64,000 nt of DNA from Flavobacterium sp. Sd200 (GCF_009826935.1 NZ_WUMN01000002.1:62001-126000); one strand, 5' to 3'; numbered from the stretch's first letter, positions 1 through 8,922 are shown. The notes: generated from the letters alone by a model not told the origin. A program made the numbers and translations.

Positions 1-2875
1 CATCCTCATAACCTAAACTTGTAGCATAAGGGTCTCCTGTTCCTGAAGTATAGATTGGCTTTTGGTAATCAGAATTCTGATTTATCTCTGTATAATAGTT
101 TAATTGTCTTTGGTTGTAGCGTCCTGTTAGAGCCTCCCCACCTGCATTATACATATATTTCAGCCTACCATAAAGGAATATTGAAAGCTCTATACCTTTA
201 TATTTAAAGGTATTGGTCATACCCACAACATATTTTGGCATGGTGTTACCTACAATTGTACGGTCGTTGTTTTCATCTATTTTATAGTCGCCATTTAAAT
301 CTGCCGGCCTTGCGTTACCTGCTGAGAATGTGTGACCATTAGCATTAAACCTTGCCATTTCGGCAGCATCTTCAGGTTTCCATATACCATTAGACTTATA
401 ACCGTAAATTACACCTAACTGCTCACCGATAAACCAGTTGTTCTGAATATCATCAAACTTACCTGTAGAAAGCGTTACAATTTCATTATCCTGTGTAGAG
501 GCACTTAATGTAGTATCCCAAGAAAAGTTTCCTGTATCTATATTAACAGTATTAAGTGTAAGCTCTAAACCATTACTTTTTGTTTCACCAACGTTTGCAA
601 TGGTAGTTGTATAACCCGTTACAGAAGGGATGTTTTTAGTTAAAAGCAAATCAGTAGTATGTGCAGTAAAATAGTCTAACTGACCTGATATCCTGTTACC
701 AAAGAATGAGAAGTCAACACCAACGTTATAGGCAGTGGTTTTCTCCCATGTAAGATCCTGATTGGCAAGAGCTGTATTTGTTACCGTACCGGCATTAAGT
801 CCAGGCCCTGTTGGATAAAATAATGGAGAAAGCGGGCCTTTTGTAGAGTAGGCATCAATAGCAGAGTTACCTGTAGAACCCACCTCTAAACGCAGTTTTA
901 AATTATCAAGCCAGTTTACATCCTGAAGGAAGCTCTCTTTTTTAATAGTCCAGCCTAAAGCCGCACTTGGGAAGAAGCCCCATTTGTCTCCGTCAGCTAG
1001 CTGAGACACACCATCATAACGACCAGATGCTGTAAAATCATAGCGATCATTAAAAGAGTAGTTTATACGCCCCATGTAAGAATATATCTGTCTTTCTGTT
1101 AAACCAGAACCCCATGATAAAAGAGCAACGTTTGAATTAGTTAAAGCATCCCACTTTTGATCTGAATAAGGTATGTTGTTTGCAGCAGAGCTGTTATACT
1201 CATATTTAAATTTGGTTTCACTTTGCAGTAACGTAAGGTCAAATTTATGTCTTCCAATCTGCTTGTCATAAAAGATAAGGTGATCTAAAGTATAAGACAG
1301 GTTGTTGTTAGCGTTAAGCGACGCATAGCTTGTTCCTGAACGTACTACTGAAAGCTTATCAAGGTAAAGACCATTTCGGTTGAATGACATATCCGGACCG
1401 AAGTTAACCCTATATTTTAAACCTGCCAACGGCGACCAAATTTTACCAAAATCTAACTGTCCGTAAAAACTGGCAAATATCCTGGTATTTACACGCTCGT
1501 CAAAAGAGTAATTTACCTCATCAATCACAGTCCTTACACCATCATCTCCACCAGGGAATATAATACGGTTTCCGGCATCATCATAAGGTAGTGCATAGCT
1601 AAATACAGCACGTGCAGTATCATACAAACTACCCGCAGTACTCACACTACGACCCGCCTCAGACTGTCCGTAGTTTTGCACACCATAGCTTCCGTTCATA
1701 GTACCTCCAAAAGAGAACCAATCCACCGGGTTAATATCAACACTTACTTTTCCTGTATAGCGCTCGTATGCCTGCCCTATAACTGTACCTTTACTGTCAA
1801 GGTAACCAAAAGATCCAAATGCTTTTACCTTATCAGAACCTCCGCTCACGTTAAGTGTGTACTGATTGGTTACACCAGTTTGTGTAACATAGTCTGTCCA
1901 GTCTTTAGACTGCACTCTTGATCCGTCCCATGTTCCTGTTTCCCAACCTCTGGCAATATTTGCAAATGCTGTTGGATCAGCAGTGGCATTAAATATAGCC
2001 TGGTCGTTTGCAAGTGTAGGCTGGTCACCCCTTGGAAAAGTAACAGGATTTTCATAGTATCTTGCCCAACGCCTAAAAGTTATGTAATCTGAAGCATTCA
2101 TCATAGGCGCAAGATTGTCAATATTTTCTATGGTGGTAGCATAATTAAGGTTAACAGTAAATTTACCGTTCTTACCTTTTTTAGTAGTTACAATTACAAC
2201 ACCATTAGCACCGCGCGAGCCATAAATAGCAGTTGCAGACGGACCTTTAAGAATGTCTATAGCCTCAATATCAAGAGGGTTTATATTATCTATACCGCCT
2301 GATATTAACGGAATACCATCCACAACATAAAGCGGGCTGTTTGAAGCCGTTAACGAACGTACACCACGAATGTTAATAGACCCCATTGTACCCGGACGCT
2401 CGTTTGAAGTAATATCTACACCCGCAGCTTTACCCTGAATGGCCTGAAGCGCATTGTTTACCGGCCTTGACGCTATTTCTTTAGCGCTTACACTGGTAAT
2501 TGCACCTGTAACATCCGATTTCTTTTTTTGTCCATAACCAACAACAACAACTTCTTCAAGTTCTGCCGCATCATCCTTTAAAGATACACTATAGGTTGTT
2601 TGGCTACCCACTGTAATTTCCTGTGTTTGCATACCCACAAAAGAAAATACCAAAACGTTGCCCTGGGCAACTTCGATAGAAAATTTACCATCAACATCAG
2701 TCTGAACACCTGTGCTGGTGCCTTTTACAAGCACGTTTGCACCCGGTATAGGTAAATTATTAGAATCTACTACTGTTCCGCTAACTGTCTTGCCCTGCGC
2801 AAACGAAATAGCAGGTAAGAGCGTCATGAACAGCACCAGTAATCTGAAAAAAAAGCAACTTGTAGTTTTTTTCAT
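1..2875 (-). CDS. SusC/RagA-family TonB-linked outer membrane receptor, 3' end cut by window edge
   Basis: This is an outer-membrane TonB-dependent transporter of the SusC type, which normally imports glycans or peptides together with a SusD lipoprotein. Reading from the ATG at 2875 gives a signal peptide ending near residue 27 (...ISFAQ). A carboxypeptidase-like regulatory domain follows at roughly 29-115, then the SusC hallmark segment VVVGYGQKKKSDVTGAI. The plug domain contains VVDGIPLI and IYGSRGANGVVIVTTKKG, and a long beta-barrel comes after it. About 958 residues are visible and the barrel C-terminus lies beyond position 1, so roughly 50-100 residues are probably missing. A susD partner would be expected off the left edge. 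The substrate cannot be told from this sequence. Confidence 0.93.
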   Translation of the reverse strand, partial: MKKTTSCFFFRLLVLFMTLLPAISFAQGKTVSGTVVDSNNLPIPGANVLVKGTSTGVQTDVDGKFSIEVAQGNVLVFSFVGMQTQEITVGSQTTYSVSLKDDAAELEEVVVVGYGQKKKSDVTGAITSVSAKEIASRPVNNALQAIQGKAAGVDITSNERPGTMGSINIRGVRSLTASNSPLYVVDGIPLISGGIDNINPLDIEAIDILKGPSATAIYGSRGANGVVIVTTKKGKNGKFTVNLNYATTIENIDNLAPMMNASDYITFRRWARYYENPVTFPRGDQPTLANDQAIFNATADPTAFANIARGWETGTWDGSRVQSKDWTDYVTQTGVTNQYTLNVSGGSDKVKAFGSFGYLDSKGTVIGQAYERYTGKVSVDINPVDWFSFGGTMNGSYGVQNYGQSEAGRSVSTAGSLYDTARAVFSYALPYDDAGNRIIFPGGDDGVRTVIDEVNYSFDERVNTRIFASFYGQLDFGKIWSPLAGLKYRVNFGPDMSFNRNGLYLDKLSVVRSGTSYASLNANNNLSYTLDHLIFYDKQIGRHKFDLTLLQSETKFKYEYNSSAANNIPYSDQKWDALTNSNVALLSWGSGLTERQIYSYMGRINYSFNDRYDFTASGRYDGVSQLADGDKWGFFPSAALGWTIKKESFLQDVNWLDNLKLRLEVGSTGNSAIDAYSTKGPLSPLFYPTGPGLNAGTVTNTALANQDLTWEKTTAYNVGVDFSFFGNRISGQLDYFTAHTTDLLLTKNIPSVTGYTTTIANVGETKSNGLELTLNTVNIDTGNFSWDTTLSASTQDNEIVTLSTGKFDDIQNNWFIGEQLGVIYGYKSNGIWKPEDAAEMARFNANGHTFSAGNARPADLNGDYKIDENNDRTIVGNTMPKYVVGMTNTFKYKGIELSIFLYGRLKYMYNAGGEALTGRYNQRQLNYYTEINQNSDYQKPIYTSGTGDPYATSLGYED

Positions 2876-3283
2876 AAGTTCATAATTTATTAGTCTATAA
2901 AATAAATATCTCGTAGTAAAATTAACTTTTAGATAAGCTTTCACTATCCTGTGCTGTCCTGTTAGAAGTTATTTTTGCAACCGATTACATCGTTTTAGTT
3001 AATTTTAAGAATGTAAAATGCTCTAAACCACCCGTAAACACTGGGAATGCAGTTTACAACGTTTTCGTAATAAAAAACTAAACCTGTATGATTATTTAGC
3101 TATTTTGAGTATAAACACGCTTGAAAATTCAGTTAAAACACTTCTAAACTCGTCGTGATCGGGTAAATAAATCACAAAAAAAGAAAGTTTTTACACTAAT
3201 CTGATAATTTTACAAGGGTAATAAAACAGATAATGTAATTGCATTTACCATATTTAAATACAGATGTAATGATCAGTTTATAT
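2876..3283. other. Gene-free leader region upstream of the SusC gene
   Basis: About 400 bases without a convincing ORF lie between the SusC start and the terminator of the M3 peptidase gene. The stretch is AT-rich and presumably holds the SusC promoter. I find no clean TAnnTTTG box. The nearest candidate on the minus strand is TAATTTTA at 2917-2924, one mismatch from consensus and without a well-spaced TTG. No tRNA-like or repeat structure is visible. Confidence 0.5.
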
Positions 3284-3327
3284 ATAGAAAATGCCCTGTA
3301 AAGTAACTTTTACAGGGCATTTTCTAT
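3284..3327 (-). terminator. Rho-independent terminator after M3 peptidase gene
   Basis: A 17-bp perfect stem pairs 3284-3300 with 3311-3327 around a short loop, and the core is GCCCTGTA/TACAGGGC. It sits 20 bases past the stop codon of the minus-strand peptidase gene. A-rich flanks on both sides give T-runs, so it could act in both directions. Confidence 0.8.
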
Positions 3328-3345
3328 GTATGTCTTAAAAGTGGA

Positions 3346-5373
3346 TTATAATAATCCAGCCCGTTTCAGCAAAGCATCGGGTTTAGGTTCCTGTCCCCTA
3401 AAGCGTTTGTACAGTTCCATTGGATGCTCAGTCCCCCCTTTAGAAAGCACATTGTCTTTAAAACTTTTGGCAACTTCTTTATTGAAAATACCTTTTTCTT
3501 TAAAGTATTCAAAAGCATCGGCATCCAATACCTCAGCCCATTTATAGCTGTAATATCCTGATGAATACCCCCCCTGAAATATATGGCTAAAAGCGGTGCT
3601 CATAGCATTCTCTGCCACGTCAGGATATAGCTGTGTGGCGGCAAACTGTGTCGTTTCAAAATCTTTAAGATTTGCAATACCGGAAGGGTCTTCGCTATGC
3701 CAGCCCATATCGAGCAGGCCAAAGCTCAGTTGGCGCAGGGTAGCAATGCCCTCCTGAAAACTGGCGCTTTCTTTTATTTTGGTTATATATTCTATAGGTA
3801 TTACCTCATCCGTTTGATAGTGGCGCGCAAAAAGCTCCAGTGCTTCCGGCTCATAGCACCAGTTTTCCATAACCTGGCTTGGTAGCTCTACAAAGTCCCA
3901 GTACACACTGGTGCCAGATAAACTTGGGTACACTGTATCGGCCAGCATGCCGTGCAGCGCATGCCCAAACTCGTGGAATAATGTAGTAACCTCATTAAAC
4001 GTAAGCAACGATGGCTTGGTAGCCGTAGGCTTGGTAAAGTTGCACACTATAGATACATGCGGACGCTCGTTAATACCACCTTTTACATACTGCGATTTAT
4101 ACGATGTCATCCAGGCACCGTTGCGTTTGCCCTTGCGCGGAAAGAAGTCGGCATAAAAAATGGCAACAAGGTTGCTGCTTTCATCATACACCTCATAGGT
4201 AGTTACATCGGGATGGTATTTGTCTATATCCTGAACCTCTTTAAAGCTAAGGCCAAACAGTATACCCGCTATGGTAAAGGCACCATTAAGCACATTTTCG
4301 AGCTTAAAGTAAGGTTTCAGTTTTTCGTCGTCGAGGTTAAACAGTTTCTGCTTTAATTTTTCAGAATAGTAGGCACCATCCCATTTTTCTAACGTTTCTA
4401 TACCGTCCAGCTCCTTGGCAAAGGCTGCCAGTTCTGCAAACTCGCGCTGTGCAGCAGGGCGCGCCTTATCGAGCAGGTTGTTTAAAAAAGCCTTTACCTT
4501 TACAGGGCTTTCTGCCATGCGCTCTTCAAGCACAAAATCAGCATGCGATGCATATCCCAAAAGATTGGCACGCTCGTGGCGCAGCTTAACTATTTGCAGT
4601 ACTATTTCGCTGTTGTCGTGTTCATTGCCTTTAAAGGCACGTGCTCCAAAGGCAATGGCTATTTGTTTGCGCAGTTCACGGTTATCGATATAGGTAACAA
4701 ACGGCATATAGCTTGGATAATCAAGTGTGAATATCCAACCCTCTTTATCTTCGGCTTTGGCCAGTTCGTGTGCGGCTTCTACAGCACCTTCAGGCAGGCC
4801 GCTAAGGTCTTTTTCATCGGTTATATGCAACTGGTAGGCATGGGTTTCTGCCAGTACATTTTCTCCAAACTGCAGGCTTAGCTTAGAAAGCTCCTTATCA
4901 ATTTCGCGCAGCTTCGCTTTTTTATCTTCGGGCAGGTTGGCACCATTGCGGCTAAAGCTTTTATAGTTTTTTATAAGCAGCATAGCCTGCTCCGGTGTAA
5001 GGTTAAGTGTGTCTTTAGCTTCAAACACAGCCTTTACCCTTCCAAAAAGTTTGGTGTTAAGGCGCACGTCGTTGCCAAACTCCGACAGTAAGGGCGAAAT
5101 CTCTACCGCTATTTTTTGTATCTCATCATTCGTTTCGGCAGAATGCAGGTTAAAGAATATCGACGAAGCACGTTCTAACACATCGCCACTGTAAGACATG
5201 GCCTCAATCGTGTTTTCAAACGTGGGCTCTTCGGGATTATTGGCAATCGCATCTACCTCCTGTCGGGCTATTGCTATGCCGTCTTTAAGGGCTGGTAAAA
5301 AATCTTCGGTGGTAATGCCGTTAAAAGGCGCGGTATCGTGTTTTGTAGTAAACTTTTGTGTGAGTAGGTTCAT
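3346..5373 (-). CDS. M3 family metallopeptidase (oligopeptidase A / peptidyl-dipeptidase Dcp type)
   Basis: This is a zinc-dependent oligopeptidase of the thimet/Dcp family, expected to degrade short peptides in the cytoplasm or periplasm. The zinc motif HEFGH lies at about residues 467-471, followed by ALHGML and, further on, the family's conserved DFVELPSQ segment. The 675-aa product is full length for the family. The ORF stays open for 25 codons further upstream, to 5448, but I chose the ATG at 5373 because it begins the family-like MNLLTQKF and avoids overlapping the toxin gene that stops at 5384. No signal peptide is visible. The 10-base gap to the toxin gene suggests read-through from the toxin-antitoxin promoter, although an internal promoter is possible. 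Dcp and oligopeptidase A cannot be separated by eye. Confidence 0.92.
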   Translation of the reverse strand: MNLLTQKFTTKHDTAPFNGITTEDFLPALKDGIAIARQEVDAIANNPEEPTFENTIEAMSYSGDVLERASSIFFNLHSAETNDEIQKIAVEISPLLSEFGNDVRLNTKLFGRVKAVFEAKDTLNLTPEQAMLLIKNYKSFSRNGANLPEDKKAKLREIDKELSKLSLQFGENVLAETHAYQLHITDEKDLSGLPEGAVEAAHELAKAEDKEGWIFTLDYPSYMPFVTYIDNRELRKQIAIAFGARAFKGNEHDNSEIVLQIVKLRHERANLLGYASHADFVLEERMAESPVKVKAFLNNLLDKARPAAQREFAELAAFAKELDGIETLEKWDGAYYSEKLKQKLFNLDDEKLKPYFKLENVLNGAFTIAGILFGLSFKEVQDIDKYHPDVTTYEVYDESSNLVAIFYADFFPRKGKRNGAWMTSYKSQYVKGGINERPHVSIVCNFTKPTATKPSLLTFNEVTTLFHEFGHALHGMLADTVYPSLSGTSVYWDFVELPSQVMENWCYEPEALELFARHYQTDEVIPIEYITKIKESASFQEGIATLRQLSFGLLDMGWHSEDPSGIANLKDFETTQFAATQLYPDVAENAMSTAFSHIFQGGYSSGYYSYKWAEVLDADAFEYFKEKGIFNKEVAKSFKDNVLSKGGTEHPMELYKRFRGQEPKPDALLKRAGLL

Positions 5374-5383
5374 AGTGTTGATA

Positions 5384-5707
5384 TCAGATACGTCCGTAAT
5401 ATTTGCGTATCTCTTTAGTAATTGATTTAAAACTGCTGCGATTATCAAAAACGGTTACGACTTCTATTTCGTTGTTTTTGATACGGTATAAAAATGAGGT
5501 TTGTTTGGTAACGATGCAAAGATGCAGATTATAAAAGTGTTTTGATTTAATACAACTTTCGGGAAATTCTGACACCTGATATAATTTTTCATCCAGTTGC
5601 AGCCTGAAATTATCTTTGACCTTAACAGACCATTCGTCAATTAAATAATTGAACAATAGTAAAAGTTTCTTTTCTGCAAGAGGTGAAAAATAGAAATTAT
5701 ATCTCAA
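5384..5707 (-). CDS. RelE/ParE-superfamily toxin
   Basis: This small protein (107 aa) has the layout of the ParE/RelE fold. It starts with FSPLAEKKLLLLFNYLIDEW (a helix following the first strand), has a middle segment with FPES, and ends in strands around FLYRIKNNEIEVVTVFDNR. Known relatives either inhibit gyrase (ParE) or cleave mRNA at the ribosome (RelE), and this sequence does not decide between them. The start is probably TTG at 5707, whose bases overlap the antitoxin stop (TTGA), a typical translational coupling. It is encoded directly behind two antitoxin-like genes and 10 bases ahead of the M3 peptidase gene. Confidence 0.75.
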   Translation of the reverse strand: MRYNFYFSPLAEKKLLLLFNYLIDEWSVKVKDNFRLQLDEKLYQVSEFPESCIKSKHFYNLHLCIVTKQTSFLYRIKNNEIEVVTVFDNRSSFKSITKEIRKYYGRI

Positions 5708-5922
5708 GGCAATTTCTTTTTAAGGTCTTCCCACGAAATACGCTCTCCCCTGTCTAACTGCTCAATACCATATTGTACTTCAAGCTTTTGATCTTCTGTC
5801 AGTTCATCATAAAAGTCTCTTTTTTCTTTGGTGATTAGCTTGCGCACTTTTTCTATTAGTTTTGAATCCTCTAAATCAAGTATCATTTTAGCCAGTTCTA
5901 TTTTTGAAGCCTGAATATCCAT
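5704..5922 (-). CDS. Antitoxin-like protein, copy 2 (adjacent to toxin)
   Basis: A 72-aa, highly charged protein beginning MDIQASKIELAKMILDLED and ending in a GERISWEDLKKKLP tail. The short acidic helix followed by a 'GE.ISWEDL' tail resembles the addiction-module antitoxins found before RelE/ParE toxins in Bacteroidota. The open frame extends to 5970, but the ATG at 5922 aligns with the start of the upstream paralogue and leaves a 7-base intergenic gap. The stop TGA overlaps the toxin start. By position it is the likely cognate antitoxin. Assignment rests on size, composition and context, not on a catalytic motif. Confidence 0.68.
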   Translation of the reverse strand: MDIQASKIELAKMILDLEDSKLIEKVRKLITKEKRDFYDELTEDQKLEVQYGIEQLDRGERISWEDLKKKLP

Positions 5923-5929
5923 ACTGCTT

Positions 5930-6157
5930 TTATTTAAAATATTTCGGATAATGTTTATGCATATTCTCATTTACAACTTCATGTGAAACAGTCTCTCCTC
6001 TTTCCACCTGCGCAAGAGCCTCATCAATAGCTCTCATTTGATCATTGCTTAAGCCATATTCATTTGAAACAAGTTCCTGAATTTTCTCAATCAGCGAAGC
6101 ACTTTCTGTTTCCAGTATTGTCTTAGCCAGTTCTATTTTTGCAGCCTGAATATCCAT
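5930..6157 (-). CDS. Antitoxin-like protein, copy 1 (paralogue, no toxin of its own)
   Basis: A 75-aa paralogue of the next gene downstream. The first 18 residues (MDIQAAKIELAKTILETE) match copy 2 at most positions, and both carry a 'GE.(I/V)S(W/H)E' tail. The C-terminus (ENMHKHYPKYFK) differs. The ATG at 6157 was chosen because a good minus-strand promoter box lies just upstream at 6176-6183, whereas the longer frame to 6226 would start inside or before that promoter. It is the first gene of the operon. Tandem duplication of the antitoxin is the simplest explanation. Confidence 0.62.
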   Translation of the reverse strand: MDIQAAKIELAKTILETESASLIEKIQELVSNEYGLSNDQMRAIDEALAQVERGETVSHEVVNENMHKHYPKYFK

Positions 6158-6175
6158 AGCATTGTCATTTACTTT

Positions 6176-6183
6176 CAAATGTA
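6176..6183 (-). promoter_or_regulatory. Probable -7 box of the toxin-antitoxin operon
   Basis: On the minus strand the sequence reads TACATTTG, a perfect match to the Bacteroidota -7 consensus TAnnTTTG, ending 18 bases before the chosen ATG at 6157. The nearest TTG for the -33 element is about 26 bases upstream, a little far, so the upstream element is weak. Confidence 0.45.
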
Positions 6184-6228
6184 CAAAAACTATTCCGAAT
6201 GCATAACCGCAACGTTTGTCAAACAACG

Positions 6229-6258
6229 TAAAAAAAAACCAGCCTGCAGAGACTGGTT
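6229..6258 (-). terminator. Terminator after purE
   Basis: On the minus strand a 6-bp stem (AACCAG/CTGGTT) with a 10-base loop is followed by at least eight T residues. It lies just beyond the purE stop and separates purE from the toxin-antitoxin operon. Confidence 0.65.
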
Positions 6259-6266
6259 CATACTTA

Positions 6267-6746
6267 TTACTTAAGGCTTTCGCCGGCTTTAATCACGGCT
6301 TCTTTTAAACCATGCTTGTAGGCTATAATTTTTGCCTGAACTAATTTGTCGTGACTACCCAAAATTTGTGCGGCAAGTATGCCTGCATTTTTTGCACCGT
6401 TTAGTGCCACAGTTGCTACAGGCACGCCGCCCGGCATTTGAAGGATAGACAGCACGCTGTCCCACCCGTCTATACTGTTGCTTGATTTTACCGGCACACC
6501 TATAATCGGCAGCGGGCTCATACTGGCCACCATGCCCGGCAGGTGGGCGGCACCGCCTGCACCGGCTATAATAACGCTGATGCCGTTAATGTGCGCCGTT
6601 GTGCTAAACTCAAAAAGCTTCTCGGGCGTGCGGTGTGCAGATACTATATCTACAACAGTTTCTACACCAAATTCTTTTAATATATCTATGGCATCCTGCA
6701 TTACCGGCATATCGCTAATGCTGCCCATTATTACTGCTACTTTCAT
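6267..6746 (-). CDS. purE: N5-carboxyaminoimidazole ribonucleotide mutase (PurE class I)
   Basis: PurE converts N5-CAIR to CAIR in purine biosynthesis, using the product of PurK encoded just upstream. The 159-aa protein carries the conserved MGSISDMPVM loop near the N-terminus and the SAHRTPE motif. It also has the glycine-rich IIAGAGGAAHLPGMVAS segment that binds the nucleotide. Length is normal for the single-domain bacterial enzyme. It follows purK by about 80 bases on the same strand. That gap is filled by a paired palindromic repeat, so expression of purE may depend on read-through from purK. Confidence 0.97.
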   Translation of the reverse strand: MKVAVIMGSISDMPVMQDAIDILKEFGVETVVDIVSAHRTPEKLFEFSTTAHINGISVIIAGAGGAAHLPGMVASMSPLPIIGVPVKSSNSIDGWDSVLSILQMPGGVPVATVALNGAKNAGILAAQILGSHDKLVQAKIIAYKHGLKEAVIKAGESLK

Positions 6747-6755
6747 TTTTCGTTT

Positions 6756-6855
6756 AGCCCCCTAACCCCCAAAGGGGGAATTCCTGCAGGGGTAACAGGC
6801 TTATAATTCATAACTGTTTTCAATACGCTACTCCCCCTTTGGGGGCTGGGGGGCT
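6756..6855. repeat. Paired palindromic (REP-like) element between purK and purE
   Basis: Two related 25-base units in inverted orientation occupy 6756-6780 and 6831-6855. Each consists of a C-run arm, a short internal palindrome (CCCCCAAAGGGGG) and flanking AG/GA bases, and they match at all but about three positions. The right-hand unit is translated as the last residues of PurK (AAPQPPKGE). The left-hand unit lies just before the purE start. This is typical of dispersed palindromic repeats rather than gene-specific sequence. Confidence 0.75.
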
Positions 6856-8003
6856 GCTATAACCCTAATGTTATTTTTAACCTCTTCGGCTATTTTACGG
6901 GCTTTGGTTATATCCTGGTTCACTATGGTAACATGCCCCATTTTCCTGAAAGGCCTTGTTTGCTTTTTACCGTATATATGTGGCGTAACGCCGTCGCGAC
7001 CTAATATATTTTCGATATTTTCATACACCACATTACCGCTATGGCCTTCGGCACCCACAAGGTTTACCATAATTCCGGCTGCCTTGCTGTCGGTATTGCC
7101 TAAGGGCAGATTTAATATGGCACGCAGGTGCTGCTCAAACTGCGATGTATAGCTGGCTTCTATAGAATAATGCCCGCTGTTGTGCGGCCTTGGGGCAACT
7201 TCATTAACTAAAATTTGGTCATCTTCAGTTTGGAACATCTCTACGGCAAGCAGGCCCACATGGTTAAATTTCTCCGACACTTTCAGGGCAATGCCACGGG
7301 CATTGTTAGCCACGGCATCGTCTATACGGGCAGGACAAATAACATATTCCACCTGATTGGCCTCCGGGTGAAATTCCATTTCTACCACAGGGTAGGTTTT
7401 TATTTCGCCATCAGGGTTGCGTGCCACTATAACGGCAAGTTCATTTTTAAATGGCACCATAAGCTCTGCAATGCACTGCACATCGGGCAGGCCGTTAAAG
7501 CTTTCTGCATTGCGAATAACCTTTACCCCGTTGCCGTCATAACCTCCTTCGGTGCTTTTCCAAACAAAAGGCATGGTTACCTCTTCGTTTTCTACGGCAA
7601 GCTTCAGGTCGGTTAATGTTTCAAAACGCTTGTAAGGAGCAGTGGGAATATCGTTATCAATATAAAAATCTTTCTGCACGCCCTTATTTTTTATCAGCTT
7701 AAGTGTTTTGGGCGACGGGTACACCTTTACACCTTCGGCTTCCAGCTTTTCGAGCGCTTCAACATTAACATGCTCAATTTCAAAAGTAAGCACATCTGCC
7801 TGTTTGCCAAAATTGTAAACGGTGTCAAAATCCATAAGGCTGCCCAAAAAGAATTTGTTGCTGCCTATTTTACAGGGAGCATCATCACTTGGGTCGAGCA
7901 CATAGGTTTGAATATCAAATTTTCGGGTTTCGGTAAGGAGCATCTTGCCAAGCTGGCCCCCACCCAAAATCCCTAATTTAAAATCAGAAGAAAAATAGTT
8001 CAT
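6828..8003 (-). CDS. purK: 5-(carboxyamino)imidazole ribonucleotide synthase (PurK)
   Basis: PurK is the ATP-grasp enzyme that carboxylates aminoimidazole ribonucleotide with bicarbonate and ATP, giving N5-CAIR for PurE. The 391-aa protein opens with the ILGGGQLGKML loop. The ATP-grasp core has KSTEGGYDGNGV and, toward the C-terminal half, VNEVAPRPHNSGHYSIEA, both family hallmarks. The length is ordinary, but the final residues AAPQPPKGE are encoded entirely by a dispersed palindromic repeat. The native C-terminus therefore seems to have been replaced or extended. It is transcribed toward purE. Confidence 0.97.
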   Translation of the reverse strand: MNYFSSDFKLGILGGGQLGKMLLTETRKFDIQTYVLDPSDDAPCKIGSNKFFLGSLMDFDTVYNFGKQADVLTFEIEHVNVEALEKLEAEGVKVYPSPKTLKLIKNKGVQKDFYIDNDIPTAPYKRFETLTDLKLAVENEEVTMPFVWKSTEGGYDGNGVKVIRNAESFNGLPDVQCIAELMVPFKNELAVIVARNPDGEIKTYPVVEMEFHPEANQVEYVICPARIDDAVANNARGIALKVSEKFNHVGLLAVEMFQTEDDQILVNEVAPRPHNSGHYSIEASYTSQFEQHLRAILNLPLGNTDSKAAGIMVNLVGAEGHSGNVVYENIENILGRDGVTPHIYGKKQTRPFRKMGHVTIVNQDITKARKIAEEVKNNIRVIAAPQPPKGE

Positions 8004-8053
8004 TACAGCGTGTTGTTTGAAACGCCAAAGATACTGAAAAAATCAGGGTAATA

Positions 8054-8084
8054 ATAAGCCACTAATTACACGAATTTGCACGAA
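8054..8084. repeat. Short dispersed repeat copy A (AAGCCAC-AATTACA type)
   Basis: A roughly 31-base AT-rich motif just upstream of purK. It closely matches 21498-21530: both read AAGCCAC, then AATTACA, then a TTGCAC core, with a few substitutions and a one-base indel. It lies outside any gene. Confidence 0.45.
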
Positions 8085-8141
8085 CAATTTTCTATCAAAA
8101 TACAGGTTAGAAACCTGATGTGTTTTCAATCTTAAATTAAG

Positions 8142-8705
8142 CTATGGTTTATATACCAAAGAAAGCACTCCGGTTTCATAGGTTTTACTTTTAAGCAGTT
8201 TCATATCGAGCCATTCTGTACTGTCGGGCAAAAAGTGTTTGCCTGTACCCACAAAAGCAGGTGATACCGTAAGGTGAAACTCATCTGCAAGACCAGCTTC
8301 TACAAGCGTTTTACATAGCGTGAGGCTGCCCCACAAAATAATATCTTTACCTTCCTGCTGCTTTAGGTTTTGCACATACTGTACAGCGTCGGTATTTACA
8401 ACCGTGGCAGGGTTCCACCTGCCCCATGGCGCATTTACCATTGTTGATGAAAAAACAAACTTAGGTGTACTGTTAAGCATAGGTGCTATAGCTTCTTTAT
8501 CGGGGTCAGCATCGGGCCAGTAGTCTAAAAACATGCGGTAGGTATTGACACCTAACAGTATAGCATCTATACTTTCCATAAGTTTTAGCTGGTCGCTTTC
8601 CCAACCCTGATTGTAATCCGGAAACTCAAAAAAAGCCGTTGTGCCATCGCTGTCGGTAGCAAAGCCGTCCGCCGATATCCATTGCTGTACAATTAGCTTC
8701 CTCAT
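8142..8705 (-). CDS. Dihydrofolate reductase-like protein (RibD C-terminal domain family)
   Basis: This 187-aa protein belongs to the RibD_C/DHFR-like family of NADPH-dependent reductases, many of which have no known substrate. Visible hallmarks are the start RKLIVQQWISADGFATDSDG and ILLGVNTYRMFLDYW. It also has the FVFSSTM strand and the C-terminal DIILWGSLTLCKTLVEAGLADEFHLTVSP stretch, which forms the cofactor-binding part of the fold. It stands alone, divergent from the GH130 gene. A role as a housekeeping DHFR is unlikely because the family's usual folate-binding residues are not evident. Confidence 0.85.
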   Translation of the reverse strand: MRKLIVQQWISADGFATDSDGTTAFFEFPDYNQGWESDQLKLMESIDAILLGVNTYRMFLDYWPDADPDKEAIAPMLNSTPKFVFSSTMVNAPWGRWNPATVVNTDAVQYVQNLKQQEGKDIILWGSLTLCKTLVEAGLADEFHLTVSPAFVGTGKHFLPDSTEWLDMKLLKSKTYETGVLSLVYKP

Positions 8706-8922
8706 AACTCCTGGTTTTTACATTTTGCTACTAATAAATTTACCAAACATTTAAACACACCTGTATTAATACCTTGTGAAAGTTTTGAAGCGACGCTCTC
8801 AGCTTAAATTTCCTGTACTATTTTTCACATAAGTTTAGCATTTTATAGCCTAAGTATTACAGATTTATATTCGTATTTTAGAGGTTCCTTTGATATGCCT
8901 GTTAACCTAAAAACGAAAATAC

